From: JBFMHP01 sp040752855
Lineage (GTDB): Bacteria; Pseudomonadota; Gammaproteobacteria; RBG-16-57-12
Assembly: GCA_040752855.1 (NCBI GenBank)
Contig: JBFMHP010000019.1
Coordinates: 1 to 64,000, forward strand
Direction of reading: 5' to 3'
Length of the DNA: 64,000 nucleotides
Under the pieces are notes generated by a model. It searched no databases, had not been told where the DNA came from, and was given only the letters and a program-made list of their open reading frames with translations. Made by a program: the position numbers and the translations under genes. Below, piece after piece: positions 16,474 through 25,261 of the stretch; within the stretch, counting starts at the first letter, position 1; every line of letters begins with the position of its first letter.

Positions 16474-17482
16474 CTTCGAGCTATTTTGGGGAGTATGTGA
16501 CCATAAGACCTTAAGTAACTATGGAAAATCCTTATTGGGCGCGCGGCAGGCGATCCCTATATTGTTGGATACCTTTAAGGAGTACGACATCCATGTCACT
16601 TGGGCAACGGTAGGGTTCTTATTTGCAGCTAACAAAGATGAGCTTAATGCTCACTTACCAACGGTACGGCCAGCTTACAGTGATAACACCTTAGACCCCT
16701 ATCCCCGCCTAGCAGGCATTGGCCAAGACGAACAGAATGATCCCTATCATTATGCTAACTCGTTAATCAAGAAAATTGCGAGCTATCAAGGTCAGGAGCT
16801 TGCCAGCCACACATTTTCGCATTACTACTGCCTTGAGCCAGGTCAAACACGAGAGGCGTTTTGTAGTGACTTGGAGTCGGCCCTTAAAATCGCCAAAAGT
16901 TATGGATTTAATTTGCGTAGCTTGGTCTTCCCCAGGAATCAATACAATGCAGACTACTTGACCGCCTGCGACGAGTATGGAATCACCGCGTATCGCGGTA
17001 ATCAGTCCGGTTGGATGTACGAAGCGCGCAATAAATCAGGTAACACCTGGTACCGACGTCTTGCTCGATTAGTCGATGCATATATCAGGATAAGTGGCAA
17101 TAACACATATGATATTTACAGCGTTTCACACTCCGTGCCTGTCAATGTACCCGCGAGTCGCCTCCTGCGTCCCGTCAGTAATAAGCTTAAATATCTAGAG
17201 CCTTTGCGCTTGGCACGAATTAAATCCGAAATGAGTGCTGCTGCACGTTACGGTAGGCTATACCACCTTTGGTGGCATCCACATAATTTCGGCAGTAATA
17301 CGGCGGAAAACATACTCTTTCTTCGAAAAATTCTATCTCATTTTAGATGCTTGCAACAAGCTTATGGCATGCGATCTATGCACATGAGCGAGGTTGCCTG
17401 CGAAATGCGATCACTTGCAAGTCGTGATGCGTCGCGCCAGAGCGATACAGTTCAGTCGATGAGAACTGCGAGTCATGGTTAG
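16439..17482 (+). CDS. Polysaccharide deacetylase (NodB-like)
   Basis: 347-residue protein with carbohydrate-esterase-4 features. TVSLDFELFWG near residues 8-18 supplies the acidic motif. ASHTFSHYY near residue 121 is the HxxxH zinc site, and WWHPHNFG near residue 280 resembles the C-terminal histidine motif. There is no signal peptide, so it probably acts on a cytoplasmic or lipid-linked precursor. The start is GTG within the end of the amidotransferase gene. Later starts would remove the conserved first strand. Removal of N- or O-acetyl groups from the glycan is the likely role. Confidence 0.83.
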   Translation: MSRTGIFTVSLDFELFWGVCDHKTLSNYGKSLLGARQAIPILLDTFKEYDIHVTWATVGFLFAANKDELNAHLPTVRPAYSDNTLDPYPRLAGIGQDEQNDPYHYANSLIKKIASYQGQELASHTFSHYYCLEPGQTREAFCSDLESALKIAKSYGFNLRSLVFPRNQYNADYLTACDEYGITAYRGNQSGWMYEARNKSGNTWYRRLARLVDAYIRISGNNTYDIYSVSHSVPVNVPASRLLRPVSNKLKYLEPLRLARIKSEMSAAARYGRLYHLWWHPHNFGSNTAENILFLRKILSHFRCLQQAYGMRSMHMSEVACEMRSLASRDASRQSDTVQSMRTASHG

Positions 17483-17561
17483 GATTGGTGCTTCGTCATT
17501 ATATATGGTGTTATTATCTCTCGACGAACAGAGTTGATAATAATCTATCGCGTGGATAATC

Positions 17562-18662
17562 ATGCTGATTCGGAATGAGATTGGTAATGTGGAATTTATT
17601 ACGTCCGATGATCATCGCTGGATTTCCTTGTTACAGGATGTGGATCACGATTTTTACCACCATCCTTGCTATGCCCAGGTAGAAAGCGATCGGTATCATG
17701 GGGAGGCGCTGGCATTCTATTATGTAAGCAGATCTGGTGTCATGCTCATACCTATGGTTCGTAGGCAGATTCCTGAACGATTATATTCTGGATGCCACCT
17801 CAGTGACGCAGTGACTCCTTATGGCTATTCAGGGCCAATCTATACGGATGATTTTTCGAGCGAGGATATGCAGCGCTCATTAGGGGTCTTTATAGAGCAG
17901 GGTCGCCGGCACGGTTTTGTTACAAGTTTTTTGAGATTACATCCGCTATTGAACAAGAAGTTGGTGTCGTCGATCTCTGTTAACGATCAAATGAGGCTGA
18001 TACAGCATGGGGACACTGTCAGTATTAATCTTGAGTATGACATTGACTTTCTTGACAAGACACTGAGAACAAACCATAAGCGTGACCTCAAGAAACTTAG
18101 GCAAGAAGGATTTGTGGTAAAGATAAATAATTGGGATGATTTCGCTGCCTTTCAAACTATTTATGCGAGCACAATGGCGCGCCTAAAGGCACTAGGCTAC
18201 TATTATTTCAACAATCTCTATTTTCAGCGACTAAAAGATAGCATGGAGAAATATCTTCATTTGTGCACGGTTATTAGTCCGCAGGGGGACATCGCAGCGG
18301 CTGGACTTTTCACGAAAGTGGGAGATATCGTGCAGTATCATTTAGGGGGAACCAATGAAGATTATCTGAAACATGCGCCAAGTAAACTGATGTTTTTGGA
18401 AATGCGCAATTGGTCGAAGGACAATGGTGCAAAGAGATTCCATCTAGGAGGCGGGTTATCGGCAAGACGCGATTCATTGTTTGAGTTCAAGCGTGGATTC
18501 GGCACTGACGAACATGGTTTCTATACCTTGCGTATCATCCATGACCAGGATGCTTACACACAGCTAAATAGCCGCTTTCTTGCCGTGAACGTCCGCAGCA
18601 CATTCCACGACCCTAACTACTTCCCACTCTATCGTACCAGACTCGAAGTACAGCAAGTTTGA
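17562..18662 (+). CDS. FemAB/GNAT-fold transferase of the EPS cluster
   Basis: 366-residue protein resembling FemAB-like and acetyltransferase_6 proteins found in PEP-CTERM/EPS clusters. The region around LRTNHKRDLKKLRQEGFVV (about residues 168-186) and the later segment AAGLFTKVGDIVQYHLGGTNEDYLK followed by LGGGLSARRDSLFEFKRGFG are the conserved parts of such double-GNAT proteins. Classical FemAB enzymes use aminoacyl-tRNA to build peptidoglycan bridges. Relatives in EPS clusters more probably add an acyl or aminoacyl group to a sugar amine. The upstream deacetylase could create such an amine. The assignment is by pattern and the donor is unknown. Confidence 0.72.
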   Translation: MLIRNEIGNVEFITSDDHRWISLLQDVDHDFYHHPCYAQVESDRYHGEALAFYYVSRSGVMLIPMVRRQIPERLYSGCHLSDAVTPYGYSGPIYTDDFSSEDMQRSLGVFIEQGRRHGFVTSFLRLHPLLNKKLVSSISVNDQMRLIQHGDTVSINLEYDIDFLDKTLRTNHKRDLKKLRQEGFVVKINNWDDFAAFQTIYASTMARLKALGYYYFNNLYFQRLKDSMEKYLHLCTVISPQGDIAAAGLFTKVGDIVQYHLGGTNEDYLKHAPSKLMFLEMRNWSKDNGAKRFHLGGGLSARRDSLFEFKRGFGTDEHGFYTLRIIHDQDAYTQLNSRFLAVNVRSTFHDPNYFPLYRTRLEVQQV

Positions 18663-18705
18663 CATGATTCAGACTAAGCAATCTACCGCCAGCCGAGGAG
18701 AGCAT

Positions 18706-19881
18706 ATGAGCGTGAGTCGGTTACCATCGTGGCCCCACTTTGATGAGGATGAAATCCTATCGGTTACAGAGGTATTGCGATCAGGGCGTGTCAATTATTG
18801 GACGGGGGAAGAGGTAAAAAACTTTGAGAAAGAGTTTGCCAATCACTGTGGCACTGAATATGGAATCGCCTTGGCAAACGGCACAGTTGCTCTCGAGCTG
18901 GCCCTGCGGAGTCTCGGGATAGGAGAGGGAGATGAGGTCATCGTCACGCCGCGCACCTTTATCGCCTCGGCAAGCTGCATCGTCATGATGGGGGCAGTGC
19001 CTGTGTTTGCCGATGTTGATCTAGACAGTCAAAACATCACAGCAGCGTCGATTCAGGAGGTAATCACTCCACGTACCAAGGCGATTATCACGGTTCATCA
19101 TGCGGGATATCCATGTGATATGGATCCTATCATGGCGCTGGCTGAAAAACACGGTTTGGTTGTAATCGAGGACTGTGCCCAAGCGCATGGCGCGAAATAT
19201 AAGGGAAGACCCGTAGGCGGATTAGGGCATGTTGCGGCATTTTCGTTTTGCCAGGATAAAATTATGACCACAGGCGGTGAAGGCGGGATGTTGGTAACAA
19301 ACAGTCATGACGTTTGGGAGCAGTCTTGGTCGTTTAAGGATCATGGCAAAAGTTACGATGCTGTCTACAATCGCCAGTACCCGGCAGGATTTCGCTGGTT
19401 GCACGAGTCATTCGGTACCAATTGGCGTATGACAGAACCGCAAGGCGCCATAGGGCGCATCCAACTCAAGAAACTGCCGGAGTGGCATGCCAAGCGAAAT
19501 CATAATGCTGCAAGGCTGACAGCGCACTTTGCGGGTATTCCGGCACTTGGTGTGACTAGACCGCCAGAATTGATCACGCATGCTTATTATAAATACTATA
19601 TCAATGTCATGCCTGAGCTGCTGAAGCCTAATTGGAACCGTGACAGAATCTTGACAGCTATTACACAAGAGGGGGTGCCTTGTCTAACCGGAACATGCCC
19701 TGAGATCTACCTGGAAAAGGCATTTGAATTGACTGGACTCAAACCTCGCGAGCGATTGCCCAATGCTATGAGACTTGGTGAAACCTCCCTGGTCCTGCTG
19801 GTACATCCTACTTTGACAGATGCGGATATTGATTTTGCAGCTGAAGTGGTTAAAGGTGTCATGTCAGAGGCAAGTGCCTGA
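18706..19881 (+). CDS. DegT/DnrJ/EryC1-type PLP aminotransferase
   Basis: 391 residues from the ATG at 18706, which has a strong GAGGAG behind it. An upstream in-frame ATG at 18664 would add 14 residues and touch the previous gene, and cannot be excluded. LPSWPHFDEDEI opens the domain, VIEDCAQAHGA supplies the PLP-ring aspartate, and SFCQDKIMTTGGEGG contains the Schiff-base lysine (K185). Such enzymes aminate keto-sugars on nucleotide carriers, as in UDP-4-amino sugar synthesis. A partner 4,6-dehydratase is present at 25262, so the two may work in sequence. Confidence 0.87.
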   Translation: MSVSRLPSWPHFDEDEILSVTEVLRSGRVNYWTGEEVKNFEKEFANHCGTEYGIALANGTVALELALRSLGIGEGDEVIVTPRTFIASASCIVMMGAVPVFADVDLDSQNITAASIQEVITPRTKAIITVHHAGYPCDMDPIMALAEKHGLVVIEDCAQAHGAKYKGRPVGGLGHVAAFSFCQDKIMTTGGEGGMLVTNSHDVWEQSWSFKDHGKSYDAVYNRQYPAGFRWLHESFGTNWRMTEPQGAIGRIQLKKLPEWHAKRNHNAARLTAHFAGIPALGVTRPPELITHAYYKYYINVMPELLKPNWNRDRILTAITQEGVPCLTGTCPEIYLEKAFELTGLKPRERLPNAMRLGETSLVLLVHPTLTDADIDFAAEVVKGVMSEASA

Positions 19882-20349
19882 GCGATCAGGTGCGTGCTGA
19901 TCATTTATGCGGCACGGCGGATTGTCAGGTTGATTATTCACCATCTAACCTCGCAATCAGTCTATATAACTGACACGAAAATTTCTTTGATAGATAAATA
20001 ATGTGCAGCTCTGTCTGTGCGCGTTGTTCTAGATAATGGAGCGCGGATACTTAGTGTGAGTAATATTCCCTATTCACGTCCCGTTTCCCCTGCGGGAAAG
20101 GGGGATGTCGTAGCTCATCGCTCATTAAATAGGAGCCTCTTGTTCGGATTTACTCCCATGGTTATTGAGAAATAGAAACTATCCGACTCCGCTAGCCCCA
20201 TGATCATTTTCTTACTCTCTATGGCTTCTGATTAGCCATGGACGCACGGTCCATCATATGTGACGAACTACGCAAAAAAGTACATTCAGCTGTGCGGTAT
20301 ATATACGCGGTCTATACTGGATTGACTAGTGTATGCGAGGTTGCGGTAC
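19882..20349. other. Intergenic region with several hairpins
   Basis: No gene seen. A hairpin with stem TTTCCC/GGGAAA (20084-20099) may extend outward with CCC/GGG. Two adjoining hairpins at 20221-20239 (ATGGCT/AGCCAT) and 20238-20254 (ATGGAC/GTCCAT) share two bases. None is followed by a T-run. They could be leader structure for the ATP-grasp gene, but this is weak. Confidence 0.35.
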
Positions 20350-21348
20350 ATGTTTGATAGTTGCAATATCCTTATCACAAGCGCCGGTCGACGTGTAGCA
20401 TTGGTTAATATATTCAGGAAGGCACTGCAAGAATTAAATCTTCCTGTGAAGGTTGTTGCGGTGGATATGTCAACACTTTCGTCGGCATGTATGATTTCGG
20501 ATGCGAGCTTTGTCGTCCCTTGCTGCACTTTACCCGAGTATGTCCAGGATCTGCTCAGTCTATGTGAAGAGCAAAACGTGCGTCTGGTGATTCCAACGAT
20601 CGACACGGAGCTTCCCGCACTGGCGGCAAACCGTTCAGAGTTCGCCGCTAAAGGGGTGACGGTGGCGGTGTCTTCGGAAGAGACTATTAAGGTGGCGGGT
20701 GATAAAGTCGCAACGCATGAATATCTCTTGTCACGCGAATTCCCAACCGTTAGGCAAGCGTTGCACCACGAAGTGGTGCGTGACCTCCGGCGCTGGTCGT
20801 TTCCACTCATAGCAAAGCCGAGGTACGGTAATTCTTCCCGCGGTGTCCGATATCTCTACAGTCCGTCGGAGTTGATTGAGCGGACTGATGAGGATGACTA
20901 CATCATACAAGCCGTGGCTGAGGGAGTAGAGTATACGGTTGATGTGTACGTTGATGATGCCGGGCGATGCCGGTGTGCCGTGCCCCGCCAAAGGATTGAG
21001 GTCCGCGCAGGGGAGGTGAGCAAGGCGATGACGAGCCATATACCGGTCCTCGAAGATCTTGCAACACGTGTCGTGGAAGGGCTGCCCGGCGCATACGGTG
21101 TGCTGAACGTACAGATATTTTGGGATTCTGCCACAGAATCGGCGACTATTATTGAAATAAATGCCCGATTTGGCGGTGGTTACCCATTATCGGATTTTGC
21201 CGGCGCCCATTTTGCCCGATGGATGATAGAGGAACTGTGCGGCCTTCCATCGACAGTCTCAACAAACAAATGGCGGAGCGGAATAGTCATGTTGCGTTAT
21301 GATGAGGCGATATTTGTTGAGGCTCAGTCTGTCGGACTGACTGCATAA
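20350..21348 (+). CDS. ATP-grasp ligase, carbamoyl-phosphate-synthase-like
   Basis: 332 residues from the ATG at 20350, which has GAGG ten bases upstream. A GTG at 20329 would add seven residues. The start ILITSAGRRVALV is the Rossmann-like pre-ATP-grasp domain. FPLIAKPRYGNSSRGVRYL is the lysine and glycine loop that holds ATP, and ATIIEINARFGGGYPLSDFAG is the metal-binding end with Glu and Asn. Relatives in polysaccharide clusters are annotated as carbamoyl-phosphate-synthase-like, and their substrates are unknown. It likely joins an amine and a carboxylate, possibly an amino acid to an amino sugar. It is transcribed alone toward the convergent minus-strand operon. Confidence 0.82.
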   Translation: MFDSCNILITSAGRRVALVNIFRKALQELNLPVKVVAVDMSTLSSACMISDASFVVPCCTLPEYVQDLLSLCEEQNVRLVIPTIDTELPALAANRSEFAAKGVTVAVSSEETIKVAGDKVATHEYLLSREFPTVRQALHHEVVRDLRRWSFPLIAKPRYGNSSRGVRYLYSPSELIERTDEDDYIIQAVAEGVEYTVDVYVDDAGRCRCAVPRQRIEVRAGEVSKAMTSHIPVLEDLATRVVEGLPGAYGVLNVQIFWDSATESATIIEINARFGGGYPLSDFAGAHFARWMIEELCGLPSTVSTNKWRSGIVMLRYDEAIFVEAQSVGLTA

Positions 21349-21432
21349 ACCGCTACCCCCATCAGACAGATGGGCGGATTGAATCCGTGCAGTTTTCAGG
21401 TGGTAATCAGACCCTCAGGATTTTTAATTTTT
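21349..21432. terminator. Candidate bidirectional terminator between convergent genes
   Basis: Two hairpins lie between the ATP-grasp gene (plus) and the sulfatase-like gene (minus): CCCATC/GATGGG at 21358-21374 and CGGA/TCCG at 21375-21387. A T-rich run (TTTTTAATTTTTT) follows at 21421-21433. Position and structure fit termination of the plus-strand transcript, although the T-run is further from the stem than usual. Confidence 0.45.
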
Positions 21433-23190
21433 TCATGTTCCTTTCAATAACGTGCTGCTTAGAGCTTCCTTATTTTGAGTGTTTTGTGAAATAAGAGTTT
21501 CTGGCAAATAGTTCCATCTCAAAACATTTCTATTTCCAAGTCCAAGCTTATTTCTTCTCAAAACACCGCTTATAAAACGTCTTGGTTCATTAATGTCATC
21601 AAACAACGATAATCCATGGCGACGCGCAACACCTTCTTTTTCAAAACCAAAAATATTTAGTATCGTTGGTACGATATTGAAGTGACTGGCTTTGTCAAAG
21701 TTTTTTAGTGCAGCTGATTCAAATTTCTCTTTGAAGTAGTCATTATCAGTAATGACTAATAATGGAACTAGGCCTTCGTAGGGGGAAGCGTTATTGGTGG
21801 AGCAATGTGTTTGCTTAGAGCCATTGTCTAATAAATTTTGTCCATGATCTGAAGTGTAGAATACAACAGTGTTGTTATATTCCATATTCGACAATAGCGA
21901 CTCAAAAAATGGGTCTGTAATATAAAGAATCGCGTTTCTGTATGCGTTGACAAGATCGGTCTTGTTGCCCACATCGTAGCCTACGCTAATCGATTGATAT
22001 TTTCGCTCTTTTTCAGGCACCTTATCTTCGTAGGGGAAGTGTATTCCGCTCTTGACAGCCAAAATAAAATAAGGTTTATTGTCTGACGCTACGACCTTCT
22101 TAATTGTATCTGCTATGTCCAGGTCTCGTTCCCGGCTGCCTTGCCCTTCCGCATATATAAACTCATCTATATAGGAAGTTTCTTTTTTGGTCATTCTGTT
22201 GTTTAACGAACCAGGTCTGGCTTGTCCCTCTATCATAATGGTTCTGTATCCCGCCGCTTTCGCATATTGCCAGATATAGGGATTGGTGCGGAATGTTGTT
22301 TCAAAATCATGCAAGTTTGCGCCAAATCTGATGATCTGGTTGGCGTCAGCGCTACAGTTTGCACCAGAGCTCGCGTATCCAAAGTTAACTAGGCGGTCCT
22401 TGTGACTAAACAGAGAAGGCGTGATTCCGCGGTTGTTTCCATTTATATCGAGGAAATCACCACGGAGACTTTCGTCAACGATTAAAACAATGTTTACGGG
22501 ATCAGGATGTTTATTGACCCCAATTTCGACATTATTGGTATTGCTTTCCCGGTACACAGTATTTTCTAGTGCGACGACAGAAATCAAGGACGACAAACGA
22601 TATTGAACCGGGGTTTCCTGTACGCCATAACCGCCTCTAAGCAATGCGACCAGGAAGATCGCGGCGAATGGAGCTAAAATAATGAGATAAGCTGTAATAG
22701 GGACATAATTAATTCTATGTGCAGCCAAAACACCACTTGAAGACCACACTTTTTTAACCCATCTTGGGGGAGGCAGCAGAATGGTAAAAGACAGAAGCGC
22801 TATTAGCACCCCATACAAAATCTCATTTGAATAGTTAGACAACGCGCTTCCTGTGAAATCTGTGTTTTCTAACAACACATACAAGTTGTCGTAGAGCAGA
22901 GGTAGACCGCTTACGTTAGCAAAGGACGCCCCTAACAGGGTGGTAGAGAAAATAATGCAAGTAAATAGCGCTTTGATGCGTATATTTGGCAAAAAAGTAA
23001 TTACCAATAGCGAAGAAACACACGCAATCCATACCAAAATAAATACTATTGCTCCTGGGTATCCATATAAATTTATTAGGTCATTTATTCTATGAATAAT
23101 AGAATAATTATCAGAATAGGATAGCAATAGCAAAACACCGGTTACCTTCGCCACGACCAAGCCAATATCTTTTTTGCTCACAGTATCCAC
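21433..23190 (-). CDS. Membrane sulfatase/phosphoethanolamine-transferase-like protein
   Basis: 585-residue protein with five likely transmembrane helices in the first 190 residues, followed by an alkaline-phosphatase-superfamily catalytic domain. VLIVDESLRGDFLD (near residue 240) matches the VGE-T/S-x-R motif that carries the nucleophile in EptA-like enzymes, here a Ser in place of the common Thr. YTSDHGQNL is the metal-binding Asp-His motif, and SHFNIVPTILNIFG is the late conserved histidine region. It should act on the periplasmic side, adding or removing a phospho- or sulfo-substituent. A phosphoethanolamine transferase is the best guess. It is the third gene of a minus-strand operon. Confidence 0.78.
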   Translation of the reverse strand: MDTVSKKDIGLVVAKVTGVLLLLSYSDNYSIIHRINDLINLYGYPGAIVFILVWIACVSSLLVITFLPNIRIKALFTCIIFSTTLLGASFANVSGLPLLYDNLYVLLENTDFTGSALSNYSNEILYGVLIALLSFTILLPPPRWVKKVWSSSGVLAAHRINYVPITAYLIILAPFAAIFLVALLRGGYGVQETPVQYRLSSLISVVALENTVYRESNTNNVEIGVNKHPDPVNIVLIVDESLRGDFLDINGNNRGITPSLFSHKDRLVNFGYASSGANCSADANQIIRFGANLHDFETTFRTNPYIWQYAKAAGYRTIMIEGQARPGSLNNRMTKKETSYIDEFIYAEGQGSRERDLDIADTIKKVVASDNKPYFILAVKSGIHFPYEDKVPEKERKYQSISVGYDVGNKTDLVNAYRNAILYITDPFFESLLSNMEYNNTVVFYTSDHGQNLLDNGSKQTHCSTNNASPYEGLVPLLVITDNDYFKEKFESAALKNFDKASHFNIVPTILNIFGFEKEGVARRHGLSLFDDINEPRRFISGVLRRNKLGLGNRNVLRWNYLPETLISQNTQNKEALSSTLLKGT

Positions 23191-23241
23191 TCCTGCTTTA
23201 CTTGATCAGTGCGAAACCGTTGGTATAAAACAGCATGCTTC

Positions 23242-24174
23242 CTACGTATTCCGAGGGCGATTACCTGACATCAAACGCATGGTTTCATATACCCTACACA
23301 GACGAAGAACTGCGCCAAGCATCGCGACCATTAATTTCTGATGGTACTTAGGAATTAAGGTGTCGTGAAATATCATATTGATGCTGTGAATGTTAGGTTT
23401 CATCAACCTGGAAACAATTGAGTTTGTAATTGAGTTTGTAATTGAGTTAGTTAATTGATGTTCCTGGCGAGTCTCATATACACCACCTGTGGTGCGTAAT
23501 GTTTTGTTCATCAACTCTTTAAAAGAGCTTCTGGCTGGATGTCGGATTGTCGTCGTGTCTGAATAGATCAGTTTATGCCCTAGTCGCGTCGCACGCACAC
23601 ACCAATCGGAATCTCCCATAGATTTTAACTGGTGATTAAATAAACCAACCTCGTTGATTACCGAGCGATATGTAAAAAGATTCGCACACGCACCGTACTT
23701 AAAATTATGAACCCAATACTCCTGTTGAAATCCGAACAGACGATCATAATGCTCATAGACGGATGCCTTGCCACTGATTCTAGGAAATACATCAATCTTA
23801 CCGCAGACAACACTAATATTTTTGTTGTCCACGAGCGCCCGTACACCTTGCTCCAGCCAGTACTTATCGGGTATACAATCCGCATCAGTAAAAGCCAGTA
23901 CGTCTCCGGTCGCAACTGCAATGCCGGAATTTCTGGCGGCATATGATCCACGTGTTGGTTCGTATAAGAGCCTAGCCTGTGGAAACCGAGTAGGGGAGAG
24001 ATTAATCCTTGGGGTAGATCCGTTATCTATAACAATGATTTCGGTTAGTGCTTTAGGATAGGTCTGGCAATGTAGCATATCCAGGCAACAAGCAAGCCTT
24101 TCAAAATCATTGTATACAGGTACGATGATTGAGACGAAGATGTCCTGTTTGTGCAGCTGTTGAATATCAGACAT
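23242..24174 (-). CDS. Glycosyltransferase family 2 protein
   Basis: 310-residue GT-A fold enzyme. SIIVPVYNDFERL opens the nucleotide-binding fold, IVIDNGS follows, and FTDADCIPD (near residue 95) is the DxD metal site. SMGDSDWCVRATRLG near residue 190 contains the ED-like catalytic acid region. The C-terminal part contains the short repeat TNSITNSITNSI, encoded by three 12-base units, in front of a possible amphipathic helix. It lies 12 bases behind the initiating sugar transferase in one operon, so it may add the second sugar. Confidence 0.88.
   Translation of the reverse strand: MSDIQQLHKQDIFVSIIVPVYNDFERLACCLDMLHCQTYPKALTEIIVIDNGSTPRINLSPTRFPQARLLYEPTRGSYAARNSGIAVATGDVLAFTDADCIPDKYWLEQGVRALVDNKNISVVCGKIDVFPRISGKASVYEHYDRLFGFQQEYWVHNFKYGACANLFTYRSVINEVGLFNHQLKSMGDSDWCVRATRLGHKLIYSDTTTIRHPARSSFKELMNKTLRTTGGVYETRQEHQLTNSITNSITNSIVSRLMKPNIHSINMIFHDTLIPKYHQKLMVAMLGAVLRLCRVYETMRLMSGNRPRNT
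23416..23451. repeat. Three tandem 12-base units inside the GT2 gene
   Basis: The unit AATTGAGTTTGT is repeated at 23416-23427 and 23428-23439, then again with one mismatch at 23440-23451. On the minus strand it codes for the four-residue repeat TNSI. Copy number changes would keep the frame and alter only the length of a C-terminal spacer. Confidence 0.85.
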
Positions 24175-24186
24175 GGTTGTTTATGC

Positions 24187-24804
24187 CTAATTGCGGCCAC
24201 GCTCCTCGTTGAGTTTTACTTCTACCATTGCGGTGTCTTCAGAAATGCCGTCTCGTTTCATTACCTTAAAGATGGTAATGACAAGTATCTTGATATCAAG
24301 AGCTAATGAGCAGTTATCGACATACCAGATATCTAGCCACAGACGCTCATTCCACGGACACATGTTCCTGCCATTTATCTGTGCCCACCCGGTTATTCCT
24401 GGCCTGACCAAATGCCTCCTTTGTTCTTGGATCGAATAGTAGGGCAAGTATTCGGTAAGAAGCGGTCGCGGACCGACCAGGCTCATATCGCCTTTGAGTA
24501 CATTGTAAAGTTCTGGTAATTCATCAAGGCTCGTACGTCGTAGAAAACGTCCAAAATCAGTTAAACGAACGCTGTCCGGAAAAAGGTTTCCGCTTGGATC
24601 TTTTGCATCAGTCATGGTGCGGAATTTATATATTTTGAATAGCTTTCCATGCCGTCCTGGTCTGACTTGGGTAAAAATTGCCGGCGATCCGAGAAAAAAG
24701 ATAATTGAGATATACAGAATCGCGAAAACAGGAAGAAGGAAAAGCAGTAACGCCAGACTAATTCCGATATCGATAATTCTTTTGTAGGTATGCCTATAAA
24801 CCAT
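24187..24804 (-). CDS. Initiating sugar-1-phosphate transferase (PglC/WcaJ-like)
   Basis: 205-residue bacterial sugar transferase of the short PglC type. It has one Pro-containing membrane helix (about 12-34), then KIYKFRTM, the Asp-Glu pair in SLDELPELYNVLKGDMS, LVGPRPL, and RPGITGWAQINGRN. These enzymes transfer a sugar phosphate from a UDP-sugar to undecaprenyl phosphate and so start glycan assembly. Its size and company (a PglF-like dehydratase, a PglE-like aminotransferase and a PglA-like GT4) suggest a bacillosamine-like first sugar. It is the first gene of the minus-strand operon, divergent from the dehydratase gene. Confidence 0.9.
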   Translation of the reverse strand: MVYRHTYKRIIDIGISLALLLFLLPVFAILYISIIFFLGSPAIFTQVRPGRHGKLFKIYKFRTMTDAKDPSGNLFPDSVRLTDFGRFLRRTSLDELPELYNVLKGDMSLVGPRPLLTEYLPYYSIQEQRRHLVRPGITGWAQINGRNMCPWNERLWLDIWYVDNCSLALDIKILVITIFKVMKRDGISEDTAMVEVKLNEERGRN

Positions 24805-25261
24805 GTTAACTATCTCAACTAAATTTATGGCCAGATATTAGGTCGCTTGTGATTCACCACCTGACTGACATAAACAACGAGTATAGATGACGCACGACCA
24901 AAATGAAGAAAACATTGTCGATTACCTAGCCTAAGCGAGTAGCGCGTTGATAATGTCACTTATTTTGAGGGAGACATATCATATCCCTTGTCTATCATTT
25001 ATAGACGAAGCAGTTTATGCATTAGTCCGAATTGATCGTAATTACACACAAAAATATACAGTTTTATTGCCCGTTCAATTAAACAATAACATCCGCAAAG
25101 CTGGATGAAAGATACTTTGTTTTTATTTCAGACTTTATTTTCTGTGCTTATCTTTTGTAGAAGCAATGGCCATCGTGACGGCCAAGCGGCTGCCTAATAG
25201 GGATTAATGGTTATTTATCACTAAGTCGTTCCCATATTATGCATTCAAAATAATTGTTTGA
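24805..25261. other. Divergent intergenic region between two EPS operons
   Basis: 457 A/T-rich bases separating the minus-strand sugar-transferase operon and the plus-strand dehydratase operon. Promoters for both directions must be here. I see no clear paired -35/-10 boxes, no ops/JUMPstart-like element and no protein-like frame. Confidence 0.4.
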
